From NCBI GenBank assembly GCA_020722725.1, contig DYKG01000026.1:1-49191 (forward strand): a DNA stretch of 49,191 bases, in the 5' to 3' direction. This DNA comes from Candidatus Methylomirabilis sp. (GTDB taxonomy: Bacteria > Muiribacteriota > Ozemobacteria > Ozemobacterales > Ozemobacteraceae). The position numbers were made by a program, and so were the translations under genes. The notes beneath the pieces are model-generated. The model was not told where the DNA came from, did not search any database, and worked only from the letters and a program-made list of their open reading frames with translations. This document shows, piece by piece, positions 1-8,230 of this stretch (positions are counted from its first letter, which is position 1; each line of letters starts with the position of its first letter).

Positions 1-417
1 TATTCATCAACGAAAAAATTCAAATTTCAGTACTCACTTTGCGGAATGTCGGTTGCCAACAGGCCCTTGCGGATTCCTGAAAGCGAATTTTTATGCCAGG
101 AACTGGCTGAAAAGGGCTTTGATGAGGCCGGTGGAAAAATTCTTGAGCTTTGCTCGGCTGATGACCTGGTTATCACTGCTGATATTCCGCTGGCTGCGCA
201 GGTAGTGGAAAAAGGTGCGCTGGCTCTTGACCCGCGCGGCCATCTCTTTGATGGAGAGAATGTGAGAGAGCGGCTGTTTGTCAGAGATTTCATGGATACG
301 CTGAGGAAATCAGGTGCGATTACCGGTGGGCCGGCGGCTTATGGGAAAAAAGAGGCGAGAGCTTTTGCATCGAGGCTCGACACCATTCTTGCCCGGCTCA
401 TTCAGAAAAAAGACTGA
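1..417 (+). CDS. YaiI/YqxD family protein (UPF0178/DUF188), 5' end missing
   Basis: The frame is open to the left edge, so the start lies outside the window; the internal ATG at 46 is probably not the real start because residues before it are still coding. The hallmark segment VANRPLRIP, followed by a long alpha/beta stretch and the ending motif around TGGPAAYGKKEARAFASRLD, is typical of the YaiI/YqxD (DUF188) family, whose members are about 150 residues and belong to the PIN-like nuclease fold. About 138 codons are visible, so only a short N-terminus with the first acidic motif is missing. Its cellular role is not well established in the family. The 3' end overlaps by 20 bases a small convergent ORF on the other strand. 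Confidence 0.85.
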   Translation, partial: YSSTKKFKFQYSLCGMSVANRPLRIPESEFLCQELAEKGFDEAGGKILELCSADDLVITADIPLAAQVVEKGALALDPRGHLFDGENVRERLFVRDFMDTLRKSGAITGGPAAYGKKEARAFASRLDTILARLIQKKD

Positions 418-562
418 TTATTTCATCAATTCCAGGATCAGGCAAGTCTTTCAGGTCATCGACCAGATGGCTTTTTACCAGCTCATCAGGCATTACTGCG
501 CCATTTGCTGTGTACATCGTCACGCAACCGCAGGCTGATTTCGTCAGAAATCGAATTGTCAT
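398..562 (-). CDS. Small hypothetical protein, 54 residues
   Basis: A 54-codon ORF reading ATG at 562 to TGA at 398. The product looks protein-like rather than random: it begins MTIRFLTKSACGCVTMY, has a Cys-Gly-Cys turn at residues 11-13 and ends in an acidic amphipathic stretch (DELVKSHLVDDLKDLPDPG, then IDEII). An in-frame stop lies six codons upstream of the ATG, so the start is fixed unless it is non-ATG. No clear Shine-Dalgarno sequence precedes it. It lies 70 bases downstream of the srfC-like gene and could be the last gene of that operon. I do not recognise a family. It overlaps the 3' end of the convergent YaiI gene by 20 bases. Confidence 0.42.
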   Translation of the reverse strand: MTIRFLTKSACGCVTMYTANGAVMPDELVKSHLVDDLKDLPDPGIDEIISLFSE

Positions 563-632
563 ACAGGTTGGGTTTCAAGCCAATTCAAGAATTTCAGAGA
601 AAAACATCTGTATTAATTAATGTCCCCGTGAC

Positions 633-3203
633 TCAAATTTTTATGGCCAGAATTTTTTCGAGGGCGGCATTGCTGGCTTCGTCATCTGCCGAAGCTTCGG
701 CAACGTTGTCCTTGAACAACTGAACCATGGCGGTTGCCCAATGCTGAAACAGGCCAAGGCCGGGGTATGCTTTGGCAGAAAGGGTTGCTTTTGGCGCACC
801 CTGAGGCATGGGGCGTTCGGCCCTGGGCAGGCCGAGATCGACAATAAAGCGGTTAAGAATTGCCGCGACTCTGACCGAGGTTTTGCGCTGGAAGCGGGTG
901 GAATTGGGTGAGTTGAGGTATGTTTCGCTTTCTTCGGCAATTTGCTTTTCTATTTTTAGTCTTGAAGCGCCTTTGATAATTTCCTGGGAGATTTCAGCAA
1001 ACCATTCCGGGGTAAGGCCGGTGGCCTGTTGCAGGTCAGAATCCTGGCTGAGCTGGGCAAGTTGCTGCTGCCAGCGATTCAGAACCGACTGGGCGAAAAG
1101 TTCTCCTTTGCGCGGCGGCAGTTTTTTTGGCTTTTTCTCTTCGGTTACGGGGGGCGGGGCACCGAACACATCAAAAATTGAGTCTTCAAACACGGGGGTT
1201 TCAGCGGCAAGTGTCGCGCCGTTTTCTGACTCTTCTTCATTTTCGCCCATCGGGTTGATTACCGAATCGTAGATCATGCCGATGGTCTTATCAGAGATGG
1301 ACATGCGGTCGAGGTCGAGAATCTGGGGCAGGGAATAGCGGGTTGCCATTTCGCGGGCAAGCAGCGAGATTATTTTCTTGCCCCGCTCATCTGCCAGATT
1401 ACGGGCTTTGGTGACGTCGTCGCCGATGTGATAGTGTTGAAGATGAGTGCGCAGTTCGGTGTAAATGAGTTTGAGGTTGGCCTGCAGTTGCTGAACCTTG
1501 GTGTCAACCCCGATGCTGGTTTTGATTTTCTCAACCAGGTGTGGAATGCCTGAATTGTCAGGTGTGGCGGCTTTATCCCAGGATTCAGCGGGGTTGAAGA
1601 AATGTCTTTGTACATTTTCGTTGGCCAGGTATTCGGCCTTTATCTGGGCCAATTGCTCTTCATCACGAACAAATTCCGCGCCGTTCTTGTCGCGGCCGAA
1701 AACGGTCTGCTGAACATTGGGATTGCGCACCCAGAAGCAGTTTTTGAAGGCACCGCTTTCATCCCACTGGAGAACCCAATCGCCTGCACGCCCCAGAAAC
1801 TCGGCGAAATTGGTTTTAAGTCGGCTTTCCCAGCGCACGGCCGGATCCTGCCCTCTTTTGTTGATCAGATCCATGTCAAACTTGGTGAAAACATGGAAAA
1901 GCAGCGGCTTTTTGCCGGTGCGGGCTTTGGGGTCTTTGCCCTGGCTCCAGTTAACCCACTTGTCAACCATGTATGGCAGCGATTTTGCTTCCTGTGGGCC
2001 ACCTTCCTGGCAGAGCATCAGGCCGGTAACATCGCGGTCGTCGGAATAGCGGTCGAAAAGATAGGCGACTTTGCCGCGAAGAAATACTTCGACAAGTGAA
2101 TCGTGGTCGTTGGAAATGCGCGCCTGATCGAAAACCTGTGCACGGGCGCGGGCACCGGGGAAATCAAGAACATCAAGGCGATGTAAAAGCGCTTCGGGGT
2201 TATTTACCTGAGTCTGGAGAATCAGTTCGCCGGTCAGGGCGCAGAGAACCGCTGAGTCTATGCTGGTTTCGCCACCATTGGCGAGCGCGAGGGTACATTT
2301 GCGATTGCCGACTTTCATCAGCGAAGAAAGGCGCTGAACGTCGATTATGCTGTTGGTGCGCGGCAGCAGGGCATCATCGTAGATTCCAACCACCTGGCCG
2401 CCAAGGTTGCCGAGTTCTTTGACCAAGTGGCGAAAGAGTTCGGTAATTTTGGGGAATTTGCCCCACAGCCATTCGAGGCAGGAAATCTGCTGGTCGATGG
2501 GAAGCAGGCGAATTTCTTCGTTGAGTATGCCCCAGTAGTTGATGTCCTCAAGCATGCGCAGGAATTGATTGTGGAAGTGGCGGCGGGCGTAGTCCTGCAG
2601 GTCCCAGATGTCGGCTTCGGTGAGCAGGCCGGGGCCATTGTTTTTGCCGACGAAACTGCGGAAAGCATAGCGTATTTTCTGAAGCTCCTCGGCAGAGGGC
2701 ATGAAATCTGACTGACATTCAAAAAGAAAGCCGTTGAGGAAAATCTTGATCAGGTCAGTGATGCTTAGCAGCCTGATAAATGCAGAGCAGCCCTGAATTT
2801 CGCGATAAGGCCGGGTAGTGAAGCGGGTTACAATTGCGGTGCTTTCCCGTCCGCCCGGTGGGTTGATTTCTTCAAGATAGTCGCGATGGGTGGGTTGCCG
2901 GCGGGCTGCGTTAAGCCATACGGTAAGGGCTTTTTCGCCGCCTCTGACCAGTTCGGAAACCAGATACGATTTGCCTGACTGGCTGGCACCAAAGACGCCG
3001 AGTGCGAGCGGGCGGGTTGCAGATTCGCGGATTCGCCTGACGGTGACCTGTTTTTCCTGCAGAATTTTTGCCATGAACTTCTTTATCTGACCGTCTTTAA
3101 GGTAGCTTGACGCCCAGTCTGAGCTGCTGTTTAGCAAATCTACAAGCTGGTCAGCCAGGCGGATAACGTTCTGTTCTTCGGGGCGAAGTTTGGTCTGCTG
3201 CAT
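633..3203 (-). CDS. SrfC-like putative virulence factor, GTPase-type P-loop protein
   Basis: An 856-residue protein of the SrfC (Virul_Fac) family. The P-loop GASQSGKS is at residues 72-79. A DFPG motif at 347-350 sits where a GTPase G3 would be, and TKFD at about 440-443 where a G4 would be, so a dynamin-like or septin-like GTPase is likely. Salmonella and Escherichia SrfC proteins have similar size and lie in a srfABC cluster; their molecular function is unresolved. The start has the ribosome site AGGAG eight bases upstream. The gene is the last large one of a six-gene minus-strand operon that also codes SrfA-like and SrfB-like proteins. The middle part (450-700) is mostly helical with no recognisable domain; the tail contains an alkaline, Pro/Lys-rich linker near 690-720. 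Confidence 0.75.
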   Translation of the reverse strand: MQQTKLRPEEQNVIRLADQLVDLLNSSSDWASSYLKDGQIKKFMAKILQEKQVTVRRIRESATRPLALGVFGASQSGKSYLVSELVRGGEKALTVWLNAARRQPTHRDYLEEINPPGGRESTAIVTRFTTRPYREIQGCSAFIRLLSITDLIKIFLNGFLFECQSDFMPSAEELQKIRYAFRSFVGKNNGPGLLTEADIWDLQDYARRHFHNQFLRMLEDINYWGILNEEIRLLPIDQQISCLEWLWGKFPKITELFRHLVKELGNLGGQVVGIYDDALLPRTNSIIDVQRLSSLMKVGNRKCTLALANGGETSIDSAVLCALTGELILQTQVNNPEALLHRLDVLDFPGARARAQVFDQARISNDHDSLVEVFLRGKVAYLFDRYSDDRDVTGLMLCQEGGPQEAKSLPYMVDKWVNWSQGKDPKARTGKKPLLFHVFTKFDMDLINKRGQDPAVRWESRLKTNFAEFLGRAGDWVLQWDESGAFKNCFWVRNPNVQQTVFGRDKNGAEFVRDEEQLAQIKAEYLANENVQRHFFNPAESWDKAATPDNSGIPHLVEKIKTSIGVDTKVQQLQANLKLIYTELRTHLQHYHIGDDVTKARNLADERGKKIISLLAREMATRYSLPQILDLDRMSISDKTIGMIYDSVINPMGENEEESENGATLAAETPVFEDSIFDVFGAPPPVTEEKKPKKLPPRKGELFAQSVLNRWQQQLAQLSQDSDLQQATGLTPEWFAEISQEIIKGASRLKIEKQIAEESETYLNSPNSTRFQRKTSVRVAAILNRFIVDLGLPRAERPMPQGAPKATLSAKAYPGLGLFQHWATAMVQLFKDNVAEASADDEASNAALEKILAIKI

Positions 3204-3254
3204 TTTCAGGTCTCCTGATCAGATTGCATTGCAATTAAATATTTGAATGAAATA

Positions 3255-4409
3255 TCAGTTGCCGGTTTGACCGGCCTGAGGCGGGTTAGATGGCTGTGGC
3301 GACTGAGGCATATTTTTCTCGGTTGTCCGGGCCTGCCCATGGGAGCCGGACTCATCAATTGGGTGACCGCAATGGGGGCAGATTTTTGGGGCTTTCTGAC
3401 CCTGTCCCTGCCCTGAGCCACCCGATCCGTCGGGAGCTCCACCACCAGCCGGCATTTCGCCGCCAGGCATCCCGCCGCCGAGTATATCCTGCAGCGATGG
3501 CATTCCTCCGCCCATTGGCATACCGCCCATTCCACCCTTGGGATTGCGGGGCAGCAGGAATTTAAGTAACAGCAGAAGCAGAATGATGATTGCCAGAACG
3601 ATGGCGAGCCACTTGACCCATTTGTAAATGCCAAGTCCCAGTGCCATGACGGGTTTTTCGCGATTGGGATCGTTTGCTTTGTTTCCTGGATTTTTTTCAG
3701 CTTCGGGTTTTGGCGCGGCCTCTTTTGCCTGACTTTCATGTTTTTTCTCCACAGGTTTCTCTGCGGCTTTTTCAACAATTTTCTCTGATTGTTTTTCAAT
3801 TACCGGCTCTGCTTCTGGCGGAGGGGCGGCAAAAACCGCGGCAGCCGCTGCGGCTGCGGCAGCCTGATCAGACTTGTCCTGCGGTTTGGGAGCTGACTTG
3901 GGAGCGGCTTTTCGCTGTACCTGCGTGATAAATTCATCCCAGCCGGCGTAAATGCCCTGGCCAGGGTGATTGCCGCTGTCGCATGAAAAGCCCCAGTGAA
4001 CGAGAACCGGGCGGTTATTGATGACAAAAACCTGGTTCAGATCCGGTGACATGGCAACGGCTTTCAGGTAATCGGCGTAATCTTTTTCGATGCCGGTTTT
4101 GCCCTGCTTTGAATCGGCATAATTTTTGATTTTTTCGATGCTCGAAGAAAGAACCCCGGCGATTTCCTGCTGTTTTTCAGGGCTAAGATCCTTGAAGCTT
4201 ACAGGGTTTCCATTCAGGTCGGTACTCCACTCCATTTCGCCTTCATTGGCAGCAGAGCTTGCCGGGCGGGCAAAAAGACTGTTCATCTGGCCCGAGCTGT
4301 CGATATCCTTGAGAACGGCCTGTAGATGACCATAAAACTGGTGCACCGGCTGGTTGCGGAAATAACTGGTTCTGAAACCCCTGGTCAGCGTTTTTGCGAT
4401 CAATCCCAT
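3255..4409 (-). CDS. SrfA-like protein, single-span membrane protein
   Basis: A 384-residue protein. The N-terminal 165 residues resemble SrfA: a segment EMEWSTDLNGNPVSF at 58-72 matches the IDWYSP-type motif of SrfA, and residues 127-140 (VFVINNRPVLVHWG) match its conserved core. Residues 166-250 are a long Ala/Pro/Lys/Glu-rich linker with a run of nine alanines. One strongly hydrophobic segment lies at 265-287. The tail is Gly/Met/Pro-rich and has one CPHCGH knuckle (344-349), half of a zinc ribbon. The ribosome site GGAGG is six bases before the ATG. In enterobacteria SrfA precedes SrfB and SrfC; here the order is B, GrpE-like, A, C. Its likely role is the membrane anchor of the system (inference). 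Confidence 0.65.
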   Translation of the reverse strand: MGLIAKTLTRGFRTSYFRNQPVHQFYGHLQAVLKDIDSSGQMNSLFARPASSAANEGEMEWSTDLNGNPVSFKDLSPEKQQEIAGVLSSSIEKIKNYADSKQGKTGIEKDYADYLKAVAMSPDLNQVFVINNRPVLVHWGFSCDSGNHPGQGIYAGWDEFITQVQRKAAPKSAPKPQDKSDQAAAAAAAAAVFAAPPPEAEPVIEKQSEKIVEKAAEKPVEKKHESQAKEAAPKPEAEKNPGNKANDPNREKPVMALGLGIYKWVKWLAIVLAIIILLLLLLKFLLPRNPKGGMGGMPMGGGMPSLQDILGGGMPGGEMPAGGGAPDGSGGSGQGQGQKAPKICPHCGHPIDESGSHGQARTTEKNMPQSPQPSNPPQAGQTGN

Positions 4410-4437
4410 ACAAAGCCTCCGCGGCGTTGATTTTGGC

Positions 4438-5187
4438 TCATGTCAGCACCATGCCGGTTCTGACAACCTGGTTAGTATCTTTATGTACAACCAGAAAGCC
4501 CTGCATTTCCCTGATCGTGCGGCCGGTAGCCGAAGATCCGGGAACTCGCTCGTGATACTGGGGAGAAAAATTTTCATTTTCCATGGCGAGAAAATTGTAT
4601 TTTTCGCTGAGTGCGGAAAAATATGTGCCGACAGCCTTCAGCAGACGCTTGCGCCCGGCAAAAGGCTCCCCTGAGATTCCTGTAAGGAAGCGGTCAGACA
4701 GGGCGATTGCCGAAAACATCTTCTGTTCAGGAGTTCCGTGGCGCAGGCATTTGCGCAGCGGGAAAATTCCGGCCAAAGCGGCGAAGATTCTGACGAAAGA
4801 CGAGTCATTTTCTATTTCTGAAAGCAATGCTTTGAAACTGGTTCGGGCCTCAACTTCCCACACTTCGGTTATCTGGGCGGAGTCGAATACTTTGAGCATC
4901 AGATCACGATTCGAGCCTGGTGCCTGGCTGGATGACGCTGTGCCCGTTGCGACCGGCTCAATAAAGGAGGCTGGCGGGGGAATCGGGTTGGGCTTTGTGG
5001 GTGCTGATTTTTCGCTGCCGAATTTTTTCAGCAACTGGCGAACCTGGCTGATTTCAGCTTTTGTAAGTGGTGCAACATCAGTTTCGAGGGGAGGGGGGAA
5101 AGCTGGAAGACCGGGCTCGATTACCTGATCTTTTTCGTCGTTGTCGCTCTGCCCGGGGAATGGGAATAGGTCGATGTTACTGCTCAT
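4438..5187 (-). CDS. Protein with a GrpE-like C-terminal domain, next to SrfB-like ATPase
   Basis: A 249-residue protein between the srfB-like and srfA-like genes. The first 95 residues are Pro-rich and low in complexity, apart from a short helix (LTKAEISQVRQLLKKFG). Residues 95-195 are predicted helical. The last 50 residues look like the beta-head of GrpE: FSPQYHERVPG corresponds to the FDPNLHEAV motif, then GRTIREMQGFLVV and NQVVRTGMV correspond to the GTVVEVLQKGY and RVLRPAMV strands. GrpE is the nucleotide exchange factor of Hsp70, and SrfB next door has the same actin/Hsp70 ATPase signatures, so a dedicated exchange factor is an attractive reading. That assignment is by eye. The ribosome site AAGGAG is placed normally before the ATG. 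Confidence 0.6.
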   Translation of the reverse strand: MSSNIDLFPFPGQSDNDEKDQVIEPGLPAFPPPLETDVAPLTKAEISQVRQLLKKFGSEKSAPTKPNPIPPPASFIEPVATGTASSSQAPGSNRDLMLKVFDSAQITEVWEVEARTSFKALLSEIENDSSFVRIFAALAGIFPLRKCLRHGTPEQKMFSAIALSDRFLTGISGEPFAGRKRLLKAVGTYFSALSEKYNFLAMENENFSPQYHERVPGSSATGRTIREMQGFLVVHKDTNQVVRTGMVLT

Positions 5188-5204
5188 CTTCTGCTCCTTG
5201 CCGA

Positions 5205-7964
5205 TCAGAGATCAAAGCTTCCGGTGTCAAGCCAGTACTGGTCTGATACCATGGTTCTGAGGCTCAATTTTGCCAGTGCGGCGTTGAGTTTGCCGCCGCT
5301 TTCATCGCGCAGTTCCTGAATTGAAAGGCACTCCCGGTTATTCTGATCCTGGGTCAGTTTTATTTTGAAGGGGCCGCTTCCTTTGATCTGATCTCGGTCG
5401 AGCGAGATTTCCCAGATCGGGTTGACCATACAGACTTCTGAGTCGATGCGGCGAATTCCGAGCATCGCGTTTTTGCTGGTTTCAAGCAGAGCCGGTTCGT
5501 TCGCCGGGGTGGGAAACAGGATCTGGTTAATGGTCATTACTTCGGTCGCGAATGTTCCGATGAAACATTCGCGCTGTTTAATCATGCTGTTTTCGGTGCT
5601 CAGGCTCAGGCCATCGAGGTTGTTGAGTTTTTCTGCGAAAAGCCACACAACGGCACCCATGACACAGGTGGTTTTGGGGTCGGCGATGCCGCCGCCGCGC
5701 TGTGAAAACGGATACCAGCTGCCAACCGGGTATCCTTTGAGGCCGATGATGCGTGCTGATGGCACTGGCATCAGCTTCACGAGGATTTCACGGATAATAG
5801 GTAATGATGATGGTTTGCCGCCCAGAATCAGGGCATCGCAGTCGAACTGGGCGATAACTTCAGAAAACAGACGAAGAATATTCTCGATTACATTGGCAAT
5901 AACCGCATTAACCCTGGTTCGTGAGATTTCCCAGGGAATTTCGGGAAGGGTTATGTCGCAGTTGAATTCTTTTCGCATGTGATCGGCGAAGAAATCGAGG
6001 ACATTGGCGCTGGGCAGGCGATAGGGAAAGAAGCGATCGAAGCCCAGTTCAATATCAGGGTCGTCGCCCGCCATTTCCGCGAACTCAAGGTGGCGATGTG
6101 CCATTGGCAGCCATATCTGGCGGCACAATTCGGCTTTCATGTCGTTGAAACTCTTATCGCGGCCTCCCCGCCCGGGGCCAAAAAACAGTTGAAAGTCTTC
6201 CCAGGAAAGGCTGGAATTTTTCTGCTGTGCATAATTAAAAATGCGGCGCAGAATGAGTTTTTCGATGATGCGTTTGGCCATTTCGTCGCCGGCAATTGAA
6301 AAACCTTCGGAAAATAGCATTTTCTGCCTGACTCCAGAGGGCTCTGACGGCACGGCAGAATATTCAGCAATCATCAGATCGCTGGTACCACCACCGATAT
6401 CGATGCTGGCCAGACGAAAAACCTGCTCACGCTCCGAAGAGGCGTTGATTCTCTCGCGCCCGAGTGAGTTGATGGCGTCTTTGGCGTCACCGAGAAAACG
6501 GTGCTTCACTTCGCCAAACAGGTAGGTAAGCTGCACCGCAGTCGCTTCGTCAAATTCGAGGTGAACCTGCGGGCGGTTCTGTGCAGGCAGACCGGTAACA
6601 TGGAAATAGGTGTCGATGGCAGAGGTAACCCTTTTCGCATAGAGTTCCCGTTCTGGAAGCGACATGCCACACGGGGTGGTAATTACGATGTTTTTTAGGG
6701 TTCTGACCGCCAGTCGGTGCCCGCGAGATTTGCGGAACGAGAATGAATTGATCTGAGAATAGGTGTGGCAGAGAATTTCCAGCATCAGAAAGGTCATCAG
6801 GCTGCTGGTCGGGTAACAGGGTTCGAAGGGCGGGTGGGCTTGATCGCCCTGATAGATGCCGTTTTCATCAAGATACTTGAGAAAATTGGCATTTATTTTT
6901 TTGCCGAGGCTGTCATCGGCCAGATTGAAATACCAGGGAAAATGCCTTTGCGTCTGATCCCAGAGGTAGCGTTTCGGGCTCGACATTCCCGTATCGCCCA
7001 CATCAGATGGTTCCATTCTGGCGGCTTCCTGTCCGAGTCTGACAATGCTGGGCCAGCGAAAGTTGGTTTCACTCTGAGGAATGGTGTTTTCCTGATCGAT
7101 AAACAGCGGAGGCATGAATTTGAAACTGGTGTCAAATGGTTCGGTGTACACCCGTCCGGGCTCTTGCAGGTCTCTTATTTCAAGTTTGCAGCATTCATCC
7201 AGGCTGATCGGCTGTCCGGGAGTCTGTTCAACCAGAATGCCGCAGGCGCGGCTGTTGCCGAGATCGAGAATCAGATTAACTCCGATTTCTTCGCCTTCTG
7301 GCTGCAGAAGCGTGATTTCCGGCAGCACTTCCGCCTGACGCAGGCCATCGGAAAGGGCTATAAATGCCGCGAGAGCGACGGCGTGGGGTGGAACTTTTTC
7401 GCCACCTTCGGCAGGAACGCTTTTGAAAACGTTTTTCACCCAGGTCAGCATGGTCGGGGTCTGCCAGAATGCCAGGGCTCCGGGGTTTGCTTCGAGGGGC
7501 ACTCCGATGTCTTCGGGGAAAATTCCGCGATTTTCATTGCGCTGCGAGTCTGACCCTGAGCTGGAATTTACCGTGGTGTCGACGGCAAGAACCATGCGGA
7601 ACATGCTTTCGTCGGTCTGCAGAGGCGGGCGGTAAAGAAATGCGCGGGCCCAGTCGACGCTGCGGGAAGTGTTACCCTGACTGGCATCGCGGCGAGAATA
7701 CGGCAGCGGCAGCCATTTTCCCATGGCGGCATCCATGGCATCCTGAAATCGTAATGAAAGCCCGCCAATGTCTACCATGTCACCGACATTCCCGGTGGCG
7801 TTGGTTATTGGCTGGGTTCCGAGTTGAAGGCTGATTGGGCCATTGGGAGACTGAAGAACCCGAAAATTCCAGATTTTGTTGAGCAACAGGTCAGAAAGCT
7901 TGAATTCATAATCAGGAGAATAAAAAGACAAGCCGGTGGCAACGAGAAATTCGAGTTTTTCCAT
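5205..7964 (-). CDS. SrfB-like actin/Hsp70-fold ATPase
   Basis: A 919-residue protein of the SrfB family (usual length close to 1000). Actin/Hsp70-type nucleotide motifs are visible: phosphate-1 DLGNSRACGILVE at 234-246, phosphate-2 IDIGGGTSDLMIAEY at 521-535 and the adenosine motif DALILGGKPSSLP at 710-722. The first 220 residues are a family-specific N-terminal region, and the large insertion between phosphate-1 and phosphate-2 is as expected for SrfB. The ATPase probably drives assembly or remodelling of the Srf complex; in Salmonella the srf genes were linked to SsrB regulation, but their action is unknown. It is the third gene of the operon, 17 bases upstream of the GrpE-like gene, with AAGGA as ribosome site. 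Confidence 0.82.
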   Translation of the reverse strand: MEKLEFLVATGLSFYSPDYEFKLSDLLLNKIWNFRVLQSPNGPISLQLGTQPITNATGNVGDMVDIGGLSLRFQDAMDAAMGKWLPLPYSRRDASQGNTSRSVDWARAFLYRPPLQTDESMFRMVLAVDTTVNSSSGSDSQRNENRGIFPEDIGVPLEANPGALAFWQTPTMLTWVKNVFKSVPAEGGEKVPPHAVALAAFIALSDGLRQAEVLPEITLLQPEGEEIGVNLILDLGNSRACGILVEQTPGQPISLDECCKLEIRDLQEPGRVYTEPFDTSFKFMPPLFIDQENTIPQSETNFRWPSIVRLGQEAARMEPSDVGDTGMSSPKRYLWDQTQRHFPWYFNLADDSLGKKINANFLKYLDENGIYQGDQAHPPFEPCYPTSSLMTFLMLEILCHTYSQINSFSFRKSRGHRLAVRTLKNIVITTPCGMSLPERELYAKRVTSAIDTYFHVTGLPAQNRPQVHLEFDEATAVQLTYLFGEVKHRFLGDAKDAINSLGRERINASSEREQVFRLASIDIGGGTSDLMIAEYSAVPSEPSGVRQKMLFSEGFSIAGDEMAKRIIEKLILRRIFNYAQQKNSSLSWEDFQLFFGPGRGGRDKSFNDMKAELCRQIWLPMAHRHLEFAEMAGDDPDIELGFDRFFPYRLPSANVLDFFADHMRKEFNCDITLPEIPWEISRTRVNAVIANVIENILRLFSEVIAQFDCDALILGGKPSSLPIIREILVKLMPVPSARIIGLKGYPVGSWYPFSQRGGGIADPKTTCVMGAVVWLFAEKLNNLDGLSLSTENSMIKQRECFIGTFATEVMTINQILFPTPANEPALLETSKNAMLGIRRIDSEVCMVNPIWEISLDRDQIKGSGPFKIKLTQDQNNRECLSIQELRDESGGKLNAALAKLSLRTMVSDQYWLDTGSFDL

Positions 7965-7978
7965 GATCGGTTAATCCT

Positions 7979-8221
7979 TTAGCTTGCCGAATCGCTCTGG
8001 GATTGGTTCTGGGTGTTGTTCTCGGCGTTATTTTCGATGGCGGTTGGAATAGGCCAGTTCATCGCCGCTTTGATCGGGCTGTACATTATGAAACCAGCCA
8101 GGATCAGAAAAGGCATAGGCAGCAGATATGCAATGATAAAAATTTCGACAATCACGACTACGGCCCAGATCAGAACTGTTTGATTGACACAGGTTTCGGG
8201 TTGATTTATCCGGTTTTCCAT
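7979..8221 (-). CDS. Small membrane protein of the srf-like operon
   Basis: An 80-residue protein with a short polar N-terminus (MENRINQPETCVNQ), one long hydrophobic region from about residue 15 to 48 that could form one or two membrane spans, and an Asn/Gln/Ser-rich polar tail. AGGAA precedes the ATG by seven bases. It lies 14 bases upstream of the srfB-like gene and nine bases downstream of the Sel1-repeat gene, so it is clearly part of the operon. I recognise no family. A role as a membrane partner of the SrfA-like protein would fit, but this rests on position only. Confidence 0.62.
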   Translation of the reverse strand: MENRINQPETCVNQTVLIWAVVVIVEIFIIAYLLPMPFLILAGFIMYSPIKAAMNWPIPTAIENNAENNTQNQSQSDSAS

Positions 8222-8230
8222 GTTTTATTC

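Noticed and set aside
6765..7553. Plus-strand ORF of 262 codons inside the srfB-like gene
   Set aside because: It is antisense to coding sequence with intact SrfB motifs; composition follows from codon use on the other strand.
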